A DNA stretch of 64,000 bases from Microbacterium terrae (GTDB lineage: Bacteria; Actinomycetota; Actinomycetes; Actinomycetales; Microbacteriaceae): positions 2,790,001-2,854,000 of the forward strand of contig NZ_JAFDSS010000001.1 in assembly GCF_017831975.1 (NCBI RefSeq). The letters run 5' to 3'. The first letter of the stretch is position 1, and every line of letters begins with the position of its first letter. Positions 27,747 to 37,435 of this stretch are shown in pieces. Position numbers and translations under genes: made by a program. The notes under the pieces were generated by a model. That model saw nothing but the letters and a program-made list of their open reading frames with translations, did not search any database and was not told the origin of the DNA.

Positions 27747-29213
27747 GTGACGACCGACCAGCTCTTGACGGTTCTCGTGACGATGGTCGCGGTGCTGCTC
27801 GTCCTCGCGCTCTTCGCCGGGGCCGCGATCGCGTACTTCGTGTTCCGACGGCTCCGCGGTCGCCGGAGGCAGCCCCGCACGGCACCTCCGGTCGCGTCGA
27901 CGCCGGCGGCTCGGGTCACCTCATCGGCACCGGCGCCTCACCAGAACCGCCCAGTCGACCAGCCCGTCCCCAAGGGCGACGTTCCGCGCGACGACCCGCG
28001 CATCGCGGCCCTCGACCTCGAGCCGCCCTCGTCGACCGCCGCGGTCTTCCGCAACCTCGACAAAGTCAAGCCGATCCTTTGGCATGAGGTCGCCGAGAGC
28101 GACCGAATCGGGCGGATCACCCCGCTCGCTGGTGGTGCCCTGCGTGCGACGGGTGTTTACCTCTGGTCCTTCCCGACGAACCGCGGTGGTCTCGATGCTT
28201 CCTACGCCGATCGTCTGGAGGCGGTCACGCAAGTAGGTCGCATCGACGCCGGGATGGCCTGGGTGGTGCACTGGCTGAGCTCTCACAGCGAGCTCGCCGG
28301 GCGACTCGACGACGAGTCGTTCGCCGAGCTGTATCCAAGTCTCGACTTGCCGACCGTGTTCTCTGCCACGCCGCCGGCACGAGCGATTGAGATCGGTGGA
28401 GACAAGTACCGCATCGAGCAGGCGCGATGGAGGCTCGGGAGCGGCGGCTACCACGCCGATCGATGGCTCGCAGGCGCAAACGTCTACACCGCGGCGGGCG
28501 AGGCGGTGATCGATCAGGCCACAGGCGCACACAAGGCGATCGGGGTCTGGGTGCCCGCCGACAAGCTCCAGCAGATCGACGACTGGAATCCGCTCGGCCT
28601 GCGCTCTTCGGGCAGCGCCTCGTATGAACTCACCGGGCCTGTGGAGGTGCCGCGGCGCTGGAGCTTCGAGATCACCGGCGATACCGGAGCCCACTTCTTC
28701 CCGTTCATGGGGGTGATGGTGGGCGCTGCCCAGCATCTCGTCGATCTGACGCTCCAGTTCGTGAGGGCGAAGCGGAAGGCCGGTGTCACGACGGGCTCCC
28801 ACGACGTCACGGCCCTCGCCGATGCGATGAGCTCCCTCGACATGCTCGCCCTCGGCCTTCGCGGCTATGCCGACTACATCGACCGCGTGCGCGTCGAGCG
28901 GGCCGGGGTGTTCACGGTCGAGGAGGCAGCATGGATCCACACTGTGGGCATGCCCGTGCGCGAGACCTTGATGAAGGTGCGAGACATCACGTCCGATATC
29001 GTCGGGACCGGCTACGTCCCGGCTGGCTCGGAGTTCGGACGCGTGCTGCGCGACATCCAGGTGGGGCTCGCGCACGCGTGGTTCCGACGCTCCGACGCCC
29101 TCGACCTCCGCACGCGCCACATGTCGGTCGTCCTCGACAGCCCGCGATTCACCCCGATCTGGGATGCAGGGTGGCCGGTGCAGCTCCCCGCGGAGAACGT
29201 GTCCGCGTCCTGA
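27747..29213 (+). CDS. Membrane-anchored acyl-CoA dehydrogenase/flavin monooxygenase-like protein, copy 2
   Basis: This 488-residue paralogue of the previous protein has the same layout: an N-terminal helix (about residues 5-32), a Pro/Thr/Ala-rich linker, the shared segment PVPKGDVPRDDPRIAAL and the ACAD-like body with LWSFPTNRGGLDASYADRLE, RWRLGSGGYHADRW and NPLGLRSSGSASYEL. GTG at 27747 aligns with the start of copy 1 and has GGAGGGG 6 nt upstream. An earlier GTG at 27732 is possible. Conservation of both domains and the tether implies that membrane location matters. The gene converges on the GT-D gene at 29223. Confidence 0.7.
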   Translation: MTTDQLLTVLVTMVAVLLVLALFAGAAIAYFVFRRLRGRRRQPRTAPPVASTPAARVTSSAPAPHQNRPVDQPVPKGDVPRDDPRIAALDLEPPSSTAAVFRNLDKVKPILWHEVAESDRIGRITPLAGGALRATGVYLWSFPTNRGGLDASYADRLEAVTQVGRIDAGMAWVVHWLSSHSELAGRLDDESFAELYPSLDLPTVFSATPPARAIEIGGDKYRIEQARWRLGSGGYHADRWLAGANVYTAAGEAVIDQATGAHKAIGVWVPADKLQQIDDWNPLGLRSSGSASYELTGPVEVPRRWSFEITGDTGAHFFPFMGVMVGAAQHLVDLTLQFVRAKRKAGVTTGSHDVTALADAMSSLDMLALGLRGYADYIDRVRVERAGVFTVEEAAWIHTVGMPVRETLMKVRDITSDIVGTGYVPAGSEFGRVLRDIQVGLAHAWFRRSDALDLRTRHMSVVLDSPRFTPIWDAGWPVQLPAENVSAS

Positions 29214-29222
29214 CCAGTCGGA

Positions 29223-30122
29223 TCAGTCCGCGGCGAAGAAGAGTTCGCTCGCAGCCGTGCGTTCGTTCAGCCACCACTCGTACGACTTGGCGATGTGGCC
29301 GAGATCGAGGGCCTGATATCCGGCGCGGTGGAGATCGTAGGCGAGCACGGTCGCGGTCGGGCCGAGGATCGCGATCATCAGACTGTCCTTCGGTGCCAGC
29401 AGCGCCCGGCGCAGGATATCGTCGTACTCCTCGAACGCATCCTGCTTCGGGGCCAGGATGTGCTCGACGGACGCGGCGTTGTCGAAGATGTCGTGGGTGA
29501 AGCCGTCGAAGATGCCGTCGCCGTGGATAAGGACTACGCGTGCGTCCTGCCAGATCTGCCGGCACTTGTCGAAGTAGCCGTGACGATCGAATCGCGGACC
29601 GAAGGTGCTGTGACCCATCGACACCTCGGTCGCCCCGTAACGCGCGCCGAAGTCGATGTGCGGATCCAGGATGCGGCGCAGGTGCGGCGCCCAGTGCAGG
29701 TAATAGTCCCGCATGCCATCGGCGAGTTCTGCGCTCAGGTCGTAGGTGAAGCTCGGGATCGCGACGAGCAGGTCGGGCTCGTGGGAGTCGAGCACCTCTC
29801 GCAGACGTCGTGAGAGGTCGTCGCCGGGAGTCTGGAACATGTCGAACCAGCCCTCCATCGTCGACAGATCGCCCGCGCCGAAGCGGGCGATCGACTTTCC
29901 GGCGATCAACGCGTCCAGGGTCTGATCGACAGTCATGACCACCGGCGCATCGGCGGTTCGCGTCCGATAGATCACCGCCTCGAGCGCCAGCAGCTCCTCG
30001 GCTATGGCCGCGTCGACGATGGCCTTCACGCTGAATCGCGGACGCATCCAATCGATGAACCGCTGCCGACGCGCGCGCCCCGGAATCAGCTTCGCCAGGA
30101 ACAGAAGAACGTAGTACGCCAC
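29223..30122 (-). CDS. GT-D fold glycosyltransferase
   Basis: This 299-residue protein matches the GT-D glycosyltransferase family (formerly DUF1792), best known from serine-rich glycoprotein and capsule loci. The diagnostic blocks are SIARFGAGDLSTMEG (about residues 76-90, the metal/nucleotide site) and ILGPTATVLAYDLHRAGYQALDLGH near the C-terminus. The N-terminal 20 residues are hydrophobic/basic and may bind the membrane. GTG at 30122 has a GAGGGAGAG ribosome binding site and a TACGGT box about 45 nt upstream. Usually these enzymes add glucose or a related hexose; here the sugar is unknown. Confidence 0.85.
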   Translation of the reverse strand: MAYYVLLFLAKLIPGRARRQRFIDWMRPRFSVKAIVDAAIAEELLALEAVIYRTRTADAPVVMTVDQTLDALIAGKSIARFGAGDLSTMEGWFDMFQTPGDDLSRRLREVLDSHEPDLLVAIPSFTYDLSAELADGMRDYYLHWAPHLRRILDPHIDFGARYGATEVSMGHSTFGPRFDRHGYFDKCRQIWQDARVVLIHGDGIFDGFTHDIFDNAASVEHILAPKQDAFEEYDDILRRALLAPKDSLMIAILGPTATVLAYDLHRAGYQALDLGHIAKSYEWWLNERTAASELFFAAD

Positions 30123-30197
30123 AGACTCTCCCTCGCCTCTCCCCAGAAAGACAACAACACCGTAGTGGACGAAACCTCGGGAAGGTAGAGAGTCATT

Positions 30198-31241
30198 TCA
30201 GCGCCGGTAGGCCGCCATGTACATGTCCACGACCGACGAGAGCGCGAACTCCTGAGAGCGGGCGCGACTGCGATCCTCGAGACCGGTGCGCACTCCGTCA
30301 TCGGTCAGCACACGGAGCAGTTCACCTCCGATCGAACCGAGTTCGCTGAGCACGCCGGCTCTGCCCTCATCGGTCACATAGCGCGCCCCGATGTTCGGGG
30401 TCGCGACGATCGGGAGCCCGGAGGCCATCGCCTCCGCGTACGGGATTCCGAACCCTTCGTAGTCCGAGGGGAGGCAGAACACCCATGCCCGCTGATACGC
30501 CGCGACGAGCTCCGCGTCGGTCAACTCGCCGAGCACGACGACACCAGGACCGGGGTCGTCTGGAGCGTCGCGGCACACCATCTCGAGCCGGGCCGACGGC
30601 AGGACCGGAAGGATGTCACGCTGAAAGGCCGCCGCGAGGTCTCGGCCACGCTTGCGGTTGCGCCACGTGCCGACGAACAGCACCGTCGGCGCATCCGCAC
30701 GCTTCGACGCGTCGGGTCGGAAGCGCGAGGTGTCGACCCCGTTGGGGATCACGTGCCGCACCCACGGCGTCCACCGGCGGGTCGCGGGAGAAACCGCGAC
30801 GGTGCGATCCGCGACGATCGTCGCCAGGATCTCGCTGAAACCGAGGAGCAGCATCCGCAGCTTCTCCCACAGGCCCGGAACACGCCCGGCCTCCTCGAAG
30901 GACGACCCGTGCATCGTGCGGATGTGCATGGGGGTTCGGCGGCGCCATAGCCAGTAATCGTCGCCGTGCGCGTGGATGACGTCGTATGAGCTGAAGTCCA
31001 CGCGGCGCAGCGCCCACGCGAAACGGAACGTGCGCAGCGATCCCGGCAGATGCACCTGGCGATGCTCGTACTCGGCACCGTCGACCGGCGGGCACTCCGA
31101 GAAGAGACTGACGTGATGCCCGCGCCGGACGAGCTCGTTCGCGAGTTCGTGCGCCTGGTAGCCGACCCCGATCTTGCTGCCACTGGGCAGGTAGTACGAG
31201 ATCATCGCGATGCGGAGCGAGGGCTCGGCGGGGGTGGCCAT
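30198..31241 (-). CDS. Glycosyltransferase family 4
   Basis: This 347-residue GT-B enzyme has IAMISYYLPSGSKIGVGYQAHELANEL at its N-terminus, HVIPNGVDTSRF at the domain junction and SDYEGFGIPYAEAMASGLPIVAT as the EX7E block. ATG at 31241 comes 4 bp after the stop of the ABC permease gene, so it is the third gene of the exporter operon. It may act on the chain that this exporter handles. Confidence 0.9.
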   Translation of the reverse strand: MATPAEPSLRIAMISYYLPSGSKIGVGYQAHELANELVRRGHHVSLFSECPPVDGAEYEHRQVHLPGSLRTFRFAWALRRVDFSSYDVIHAHGDDYWLWRRRTPMHIRTMHGSSFEEAGRVPGLWEKLRMLLLGFSEILATIVADRTVAVSPATRRWTPWVRHVIPNGVDTSRFRPDASKRADAPTVLFVGTWRNRKRGRDLAAAFQRDILPVLPSARLEMVCRDAPDDPGPGVVVLGELTDAELVAAYQRAWVFCLPSDYEGFGIPYAEAMASGLPIVATPNIGARYVTDEGRAGVLSELGSIGGELLRVLTDDGVRTGLEDRSRARSQEFALSSVVDMYMAAYRR

Positions 31242-31245
31242 GCGA

Positions 31246-32067
31246 CTAGATGACGTCGGCGAAGAGCCGCTCGTTGCGCTGGAACGACAGCACGCCCAGC
31301 GTGATCGAGACGATGGCGGCGATCGCGAGAGCAAGCACCTGCCACAGGGCCGGTGCACTCTGTCCGAGCAGCGACCAGCGGTACGCCTCCATGAGCCAGG
31401 TGATCGGGTTGAGATTGAAGAGCCAGGCGAGACCCCGCTCTTCGACGGCCTCCATCGAGTACGCGATCGGGGACGCGTACATGAGGATCTGCAGGAACCA
31501 CGGAAGGAAGTACTGCACATCGCGGTATTTCACCATCCACGATGATGCGGCAAGCCCCACGCCCATCGCGAGGAGAATCGTCACGAGAACCCAGAAGGGA
31601 AGCAGCAGGATCGGCCAGCCCGGATTGATGCCGAAGACGAAGAGCAGCACCACGAACAGGCCGAGGCTCACGGTGAAGTCGAGAAGGATCGACGTCACCA
31701 CCGACAGGGGCACGATGATGCGCGGGAAGAAGACCTTCTGCACGAGGGCGAGGTTCGCGACCAGCGAGTTGGACGCCCGACTGACGATGTTGCTGAAGAG
31801 CGACCACGCCATCTGCCCGGCGAAGGCGAAGATGAAGTAAGGCACTCCGCCGCTCGGCAGCTGCGCGATCCCGCCGAAGACGATCGTGAACACACCCGCC
31901 GCGACGAGGGGCTGGACGAATACCCAGGCAACACCCACGGCCGTCTGGCGATACCGGAGCAGGATCTCCTTCTGCCCGAATCGCACGAAGATCTCGCGCG
32001 CGGCCCACACCTCGCGCCAGTTCGGCATGTTGAACCGTCCGGGCGGCGTGACGATGGTGCGGGTCAT
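31246..32067 (-). CDS. Polysaccharide ABC exporter permease (Wzm/TagG type)
   Basis: This 273-residue protein has six predicted membrane helices and the ABC-2 permease layout, with a basic cytoplasmic N-terminus (REVWAAREIFVRFGQKEILLRYRQT) typical of Wzm/TagG. It should pass a lipid-linked polysaccharide across the membrane together with the ATPase encoded just upstream; the ATG overlaps that gene's stop by 4 bp. Confidence 0.92.
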   Translation of the reverse strand: MTRTIVTPPGRFNMPNWREVWAAREIFVRFGQKEILLRYRQTAVGVAWVFVQPLVAAGVFTIVFGGIAQLPSGGVPYFIFAFAGQMAWSLFSNIVSRASNSLVANLALVQKVFFPRIIVPLSVVTSILLDFTVSLGLFVVLLFVFGINPGWPILLLPFWVLVTILLAMGVGLAASSWMVKYRDVQYFLPWFLQILMYASPIAYSMEAVEERGLAWLFNLNPITWLMEAYRWSLLGQSAPALWQVLALAIAAIVSITLGVLSFQRNERLFADVI

Positions 32068-33275
32068 CGGGTCGCCTCGTAATCGAAGTCGGCGAGGATC
32101 ATGCCGCGGGAGAGCGCTTCTTCGCTCGCGAGCTCGGGATACGGACTGTGCTCGACGACCTCGATGACGTCGGCTCCTTCCCACGCGTCGTGGACTCCCG
32201 ACTGACACACGAACATGTCGACGGTGTAGCGACCGGGCTTGAGCCAGAGGTTCTTGATCCGGAGGGTGCCGGCCTGGTCCTCCTCCGGATCGAACCAGTG
32301 ACCGGTGAGTCGAGAATCGCACTGCACCACGACAGCTCCGTTGACGTCGGTGATATGCGCCGAGACGAAGTACTTTCCGACGAGAGTCGGGTTCTTGCCG
32401 ACGTTGAACTCGATGACCTTCTCGTCGGCGGGCTCCTGCGTCTGCTCGGTCACGGCCACGCGCGTGAGTCGCAGCCACCCCGTGCCGGGCCGCGCCGCGG
32501 CATCCTGCTGCTCAGACTGGAACTTCTCGAACGTGTCGCGGTAGTGCGAGATGGCGCCGTCCACCGACCCGTGATAGCCGAGGCGTCCCTTGTCGAGGAA
32601 CAGCGCCGACGTGCACAGCGCGGTGACGGTGTTCATCTGGTGGCTGACGTACAGCACGGTCCGACCGTCGCGCGCGACGTCGCGCATCTTCGCGAGCGAC
32701 TTGCGCTGGAACTCTGCGTCACCGACGGCCAGCACTTCGTCGATGGCGAGGATCTCGGTGTCGAGGTGCGCCGCGACCGAGAAGGCGAGGCGCACGTACA
32801 TGCCCGACGAGTATCGCTTCACCGGCACGTCGAGGAACTTCTCGACCCCGGAGAAATCGACGATCTCATCGAAGCGACGCTTGATCTCCTGGCGGCTCAT
32901 GCCGAGGAGGGCGCCGTTCTGGTAGATGTTCTCTCGGCCGGTGAGTTCGCCCGAGAATCCGGTGCCGACTTCGAGGAGTGACCCCACACGTCCGCCGAGG
33001 TCGATCACGCCCGTGGTCGGCGCAGTGATGCGCGTCAGAATCTTGAGGAGCGTGCTCTTGCCCGCACCGTTGCGCCCGACGATGCCGACTGCCTCTCCCC
33101 ACGGGATCTCGAACGAGACGTCCTTCAGGGCGTCGAAGTCCTCGTAGTGAGTACGGGTCAGGGGGTGCCGGATCCGGTTGAACACGGCTGTCGTGATCCG
33201 ATCGACGCGCTCGCCGGCCATCTGGATCCGGTAAGACTTCGACAGATCCGATACGTTGATCGCAGAGTCAACCAT
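32064..33275 (-). CDS. Polysaccharide ABC exporter ATPase with C-terminal sugar-binding-like domain (Wzt type)
   Basis: This 403-residue protein has an ABC domain with Walker A GRNGAGKS (residues 68-75), signature YSSGM (about 155-159), Walker B ILAIDE (175-180) and the H-loop in YVSHQM. After about residue 260 there is an extra beta-rich domain of about 140 residues, in the position of the Wzt domain that recognises the capped end of the polymer. The ATG follows a TAGGAG element that can act as ribosome binding site. It leads the ATPase-permease-GT4 operon. Confidence 0.92.
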   Translation of the reverse strand: MVDSAINVSDLSKSYRIQMAGERVDRITTAVFNRIRHPLTRTHYEDFDALKDVSFEIPWGEAVGIVGRNGAGKSTLLKILTRITAPTTGVIDLGGRVGSLLEVGTGFSGELTGRENIYQNGALLGMSRQEIKRRFDEIVDFSGVEKFLDVPVKRYSSGMYVRLAFSVAAHLDTEILAIDEVLAVGDAEFQRKSLAKMRDVARDGRTVLYVSHQMNTVTALCTSALFLDKGRLGYHGSVDGAISHYRDTFEKFQSEQQDAAARPGTGWLRLTRVAVTEQTQEPADEKVIEFNVGKNPTLVGKYFVSAHITDVNGAVVVQCDSRLTGHWFDPEEDQAGTLRIKNLWLKPGRYTVDMFVCQSGVHDAWEGADVIEVVEHSPYPELASEEALSRGMILADFDYEATR

Positions 33276-33331
33276 GCGGCTCCTATCCCCCAGGCTTCGC
33301 GCCTCGAGGAGGGCGCACACGCCCGGTCAGC

Positions 33332-34273
33332 CTACCATCGGCGCGAGCCGCCGCCACGCGTGAGCCGTCCGATGATCGCGCCGAAGTACGCGGTCGCACT
33401 GTGGGACGTCCCCCAGCGCGCTTCGCGCGCGGCATCGGCGATTCGTCGCCGCCGCAGAGCGGCGAGCGTCGCGAGGCCCGCATCATGCGACGCACGCGCC
33501 CGCTCGCGCTCCCGGTGCTCACGCAGCAGGGCGGCGGTGCGCTCGTCGCCGCGCGCGCCGGCGGCCCAGGCGTGCCGGGTGAGGATTCCGTCGAGGGCTG
33601 ACCGACGCACGCGCACGTTGTCGATGCCGGTGCCGGTCACGTTGCCGTCATGGCGGCGGTACCCGACGAGTTCCTCGGGCGCGCAGGCGAACGTGCCGCG
33701 GCCCAGGAGTCGCAACGCGAGTTCGAAGTCCTCCATCATCGACAGCTCGGGACTGAACCCTCCGACCTCGGCGAACGCGTGCCGACGGATCAGCATCGCT
33801 CCGCAGATGTGCGGCAGACGTGCGGTACCCGACAGCATCTCGGTCGCGTTCGCAGGAACGGCGGGCCACGACGGGGCGAACGGCCGACCATTCGCATCCA
33901 TGTGCCACCCGCCGCAGTAAGAGGCGGGGGCGGACGGCTCGGCGCGCAGGAGGGCGACCTGCCTCTCCAGGCGCTCCGGATGCCACACGTCATCGTCGTC
34001 GAGGAACACGAGCAGGTCTCCGCCAGACGCCGTCACGCCGGCGTTCCGCGCGAGCGAGACGGTGACGGGGGGCGGGACGCGCACGATCGAGGTGCGGGGG
34101 ATGCCCGCGACCACGGCGGACAGCGCGACCGGGTCGGGCGCGCCGTTGTCGACGATGACAAGCTCCCACCCTGGGTAGGTCTGCGCGACGACGGACGAGA
34201 CCGCCGCAGCCAGAAACGGCGAAGAGCGATTCGTCGCGAGGATGACGCTCACGAGCGGACTGGTCGACGTCAT
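33332..34273 (-). CDS. Glycosyltransferase family 2
   Basis: This 313-residue GT-A enzyme has PLVSVILATNRSSPFL, VDNGAPDP, the metal motif FLDDDDVWHPER and FSPELSMMEDFELALR. It is a paralogue of the GT2 gene at 6305. The ATG has GAGGGAGGG immediately upstream and a TACTGT box about 35 nt away. The C-terminal 60 residues are basic and helical. It lies just upstream of the ABC exporter operon on the same strand. Confidence 0.88.
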   Translation of the reverse strand: MTSTSPLVSVILATNRSSPFLAAAVSSVVAQTYPGWELVIVDNGAPDPVALSAVVAGIPRTSIVRVPPPVTVSLARNAGVTASGGDLLVFLDDDDVWHPERLERQVALLRAEPSAPASYCGGWHMDANGRPFAPSWPAVPANATEMLSGTARLPHICGAMLIRRHAFAEVGGFSPELSMMEDFELALRLLGRGTFACAPEELVGYRRHDGNVTGTGIDNVRVRRSALDGILTRHAWAAGARGDERTAALLREHRERERARASHDAGLATLAALRRRRIADAAREARWGTSHSATAYFGAIIGRLTRGGGSRRW

Positions 34274-34365
34274 CCGCCCTCCCTCAGGCTCGCAACGACA
34301 GTACCTGATCCACCCCAGATAGGATCGGAGTGCCTGAATGCCGCCGTCGACGAGATCTGTGGGAG

Positions 34366-35211
34366 ATGCGACTCAACGCCTACATCATGCTCGGAGACCC
34401 TGCCTTCCTCGGGCCGAGCGTGCGCTCCTACTATGCGATGGTCGATCGCATCGTCGTGTCATACGACGAGAACGCGACCTCGTGGACGGGTACGCCCCTC
34501 CCGATCGAACGTTGCCTCGAGATCATGCGAGAACTCGACACCGAGGGCAAATGCGATTACCGCCCCGGGCACTTCGGCCGATCCGGCTTCGACCCGCTCG
34601 CGAACGACACCCACCAGCGCAGCATTGCGCTGGCCCAGGCCGGAGACGGCGCGGATTGGGTTCTGCAGCTCGACACCGATGAGGTCGTGCCCCGCCCCGA
34701 CGTGTTCCTCAGCGTGCTGGCGAACGCCGACGCGTCGGCTGCGTGGGCGCTCGACTACCCGGCACGCTGGCTCTACACGCGTGTGAGTCCAGGACGCTTC
34801 CTTGAGGCGAGCACCCGCTCATGGCGCACGGCGTGCTCCTACCCCGGCCCGCTCGCGGTCAGGGCCGGCACGCTGCTCGAACTGGCGCGGCAGACCGAGT
34901 TCCCGAAGTACCGTGCCGATGTGCGTCCGTGGAACACCGATCCCGCCGCGCCCCCGCATACGGTCGTGCACGAGGTCGTACCGGCGGAGGCCGCTGTGCT
35001 CCACTACAGCTGGGTACGATCGTCGGCGGACATCGCCAGAAAGGTGGGCTGGTCGGGGCACTCAGAGGAGTGGCGGACCAGTGGCAAGTACGGACAGTGG
35101 CTGCACTCGACCCGCCACCCCTGGTCGACAGCACTCAAGACGCCCTTCGCGCCGAAATGGCGCCAGTACCGGTTGAGCAGGGTCGCGGACTTCCCGGATC
35201 AGGGCGTCTGA
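34366..35211 (+). CDS. Glycosyltransferase family 2-like protein
   Basis: This 281-residue protein has MRLNAYIMLGDPAFLG and the metal-site segment WVLQLDTDEVVPRPDVF, with a later HYSWVRSS stretch, as in GT2-like enzymes that act on capsule. ATG at 34366 is used; a GTG at 34330 only 4 nt behind a TAGGAT box is the alternative, so the N-terminus is uncertain. Its TGA overlaps the next ATG by one base (TGATG), tying it to the following GT4 gene. Confidence 0.75.
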   Translation: MRLNAYIMLGDPAFLGPSVRSYYAMVDRIVVSYDENATSWTGTPLPIERCLEIMRELDTEGKCDYRPGHFGRSGFDPLANDTHQRSIALAQAGDGADWVLQLDTDEVVPRPDVFLSVLANADASAAWALDYPARWLYTRVSPGRFLEASTRSWRTACSYPGPLAVRAGTLLELARQTEFPKYRADVRPWNTDPAAPPHTVVHEVVPAEAAVLHYSWVRSSADIARKVGWSGHSEEWRTSGKYGQWLHSTRHPWSTALKTPFAPKWRQYRLSRVADFPDQGV

Positions 35212-36362
35212 TGCGTATCGCCCTCGCTGCGAGCTCCTACCTTCCGCGACTCGGCGGTGTGGAGGAGCATGTCTTCCACCTGTCACGCCGGCTGCGTGCC
35301 CGTGGCAACGACGTCGTCGTCTGGTCGGTCGACCAAGGCGACGACGTCCCGGCGGACGATGACGGGCACCGGCTTCGCTATCTGCCGACGCCGATGCCGA
35401 GCAGATCCGTCGGCGGCCTGGTTCGCTGGATGAGGGAGCTGCCCGGCGCCCGCTCCGCGTGGAGAAGTGCGCTCGCCGACGACGCCCCGGACGTCGTCGT
35501 CATCCAGTGCTTCGGCCCCAATGGACGGTGGGCGCATGCGACGGCCAAGCACGCCGGCATCCCACTCGTATATGCGAATCACGGCGAGACCTTCATGGAT
35601 GCCCACGACGCATTCGCCTCGTCGCGGCTTCTGCGGCGTTCACTCGCCGCCGCCATGCGGGACGCGGCTGCCGTCACTTCGTGCTCTGCGTACGCAGCCG
35701 CGGACCTCGATCGATTCGGCGAGCACCGGCCGGCGGCCATCGTCGCGAACGGGATAGATCTCGGGGCGGAGGCGCAGGAGCTGCCCGCCCCGGTTCCGCC
35801 GCGCTACATCGCCGGCGTGGGCCGCCTCGTGGAGAACAAGGGATTCGATGTGCTGATAGACGCCTTCGCCGAGGCGCGCAGCACCCTCGACGGCATCGAT
35901 CTCGTCATCGCCGGAGACGGGCCCGAGCGGGGTCGACTGGAGATGCGGGCGATCGAGCGGGAGATCGCGACGCGCGTCCACTTCACCGGCGCCCTCACCC
36001 GCACGCAGGTGCGCACCGTCCTCGACGGCGCGCTCGCGCAGGTCGTCCCCAGCAGGGTGGAGGCGTTCGGCATCGTGATCCTCGAGGGGTGGCGTTCCGG
36101 TATCCCGGTGCTCGCGACGCGTCGCGGCGGCCCGGCGGAGTTCATGACCGATGGCGTGGACGGGTTGCTGTTCGATCCTGGGGACGCGACGGAGCTCGCT
36201 GAACTGCTCACGCGCGTGGCTGTCGATGCGGAGCTGCGCGGGGCGCTCGTTTCGCACGGGCGCCACTCCGTGCTGCGGTACACGTGGGACCACGTCGCCG
36301 CAGCATACGAAGATGTCCTTCGTCCCGTCGTCGCGGCAGTCGCGGCAGAGTCCAGGAGCTGA
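35211..36362 (+). CDS. Glycosyltransferase family 4
   Basis: This 383-residue GT4 enzyme has RIALAASSYLPRLGGVEEHVF, YIAGVGRLVENKGFDVL and RVEAFGIVILEGWRSGIPVLAT. Its start overlaps the stop of the preceding gene by one base and its stop is one base before the ATG of the next gene, so three glycosyltransferases are made from one transcript (34366-37371). Confidence 0.9.
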   Translation: MRIALAASSYLPRLGGVEEHVFHLSRRLRARGNDVVVWSVDQGDDVPADDDGHRLRYLPTPMPSRSVGGLVRWMRELPGARSAWRSALADDAPDVVVIQCFGPNGRWAHATAKHAGIPLVYANHGETFMDAHDAFASSRLLRRSLAAAMRDAAAVTSCSAYAAADLDRFGEHRPAAIVANGIDLGAEAQELPAPVPPRYIAGVGRLVENKGFDVLIDAFAEARSTLDGIDLVIAGDGPERGRLEMRAIEREIATRVHFTGALTRTQVRTVLDGALAQVVPSRVEAFGIVILEGWRSGIPVLATRRGGPAEFMTDGVDGLLFDPGDATELAELLTRVAVDAELRGALVSHGRHSVLRYTWDHVAAAYEDVLRPVVAAVAAESRS

Positions 36363-36363
36363 C

Positions 36364-37371
36364 ATGCCGACTCCCCCCACCTCCCCGGTGACGGTCTCCG
36401 TCGTGATCATCACGTATGCGCGGCCGCAGTACCTCAGCGAGTGTCTGCGCCACCTCCGCGAGATGCCCGAGCAGCCCCATCAGATCATCGTCGTGGACGG
36501 TTCTCCCGACGACCGCTCTCGCGACCTACTCTCGAGCGGGTTCGCCGGTGTCGAGTACATCCGACACAGTCTCGGAAAAGGCACCATGCCCGAGTCGCGT
36601 CAGCTCGGTCTCGCCGCAGCGACCGGCGATGTGGTGGCGTTCATCGACGACGACGCATACGCCGACCGCGACTGGCTCGCACATCTCACGAGGGCGTACG
36701 AAGACCCGACCGTCGCAGGCGTGGGCGGCCGCGCCGACAACGGACGACCCCACGAAGGCAATGAGGGGATCGGGAGCATCGGGCGTCTCCTGCCCAACGG
36801 CGATCTCACCGGGTTCTTCGCGGCCGATCCGCAGCGGCTCGTGCTCGTCCATCACCTCCTCGGAGCGAACCAGTCGTACCGGCGCGAGGTCCTCGCTGCC
36901 ATCGGCGGTATCCGCGGCAACTATCCGGGCACGTGTCTGCGCGAGGAATCCGACATCTGCCTCCGGCTCATCGCGGCGGGCCACAAGCTGGTGTTCGACC
37001 CGCGGGTGCTCGTGCGACACGTCGCCGCGCCGTACCAGATCGGCGGACAGCGATTCGACCGGCGCTATCTCTACTATTCTCGCCGCAACCATGTGATGCT
37101 GCTCGCCCGCGTATACGGATGGCGAACCCGGCTCCTCCCCCGCTACTTCGTCACGGCGCTGCGTGCGCAGGGTGACTACTTCGCCCTGGTGAGCCGACTG
37201 CTCGTCAAGGGCACCGGTTCCGATGGCGCACCGGCGTCGGTCTCCCGCAGGATGACCTCGCCCATCATCCTCACGCGATCGGCAGTCGAGGTCGCCGGTC
37301 TCGTCGCGGGCATCTGGGCAGGCATCGACGGACGACGCCGGGACCGGCGCGCAGGCGTCGCCACGCCGTAA
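36364..37371 (+). CDS. Glycosyltransferase family 2
   Basis: This 335-residue GT2 enzyme has VSVVIITYARPQYLSECL, VDGSPDDRSRD, the metal site AFIDDDAYADRDW and LREESDICLRL. AGGAG in the end of the upstream gene is its ribosome binding site. The C-terminal portion after about residue 240 has amphipathic helices that may bind membrane. Third gene of the glycosyltransferase operon. Confidence 0.88.
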   Translation: MPTPPTSPVTVSVVIITYARPQYLSECLRHLREMPEQPHQIIVVDGSPDDRSRDLLSSGFAGVEYIRHSLGKGTMPESRQLGLAAATGDVVAFIDDDAYADRDWLAHLTRAYEDPTVAGVGGRADNGRPHEGNEGIGSIGRLLPNGDLTGFFAADPQRLVLVHHLLGANQSYRREVLAAIGGIRGNYPGTCLREESDICLRLIAAGHKLVFDPRVLVRHVAAPYQIGGQRFDRRYLYYSRRNHVMLLARVYGWRTRLLPRYFVTALRAQGDYFALVSRLLVKGTGSDGAPASVSRRMTSPIILTRSAVEVAGLVAGIWAGIDGRRRDRRAGVATP

Positions 37372-37421
37372 GCCCGCGTGCCCCGCCTCAACGCGAGCAC
37401 CTCGGTATCCGTCCCTAGGCC

Positions 37422-37435
37422 TACCATTGGCCGTG
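37422..37435 (+). promoter_or_regulatory. Leaderless -10 box
   Basis: TACCAT (37422-37427) is followed by 7 nt and the GTG of the O-antigen ligase-like gene, so this gene can be expressed independently of the upstream glycosyltransferase operon. Confidence 0.55.
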
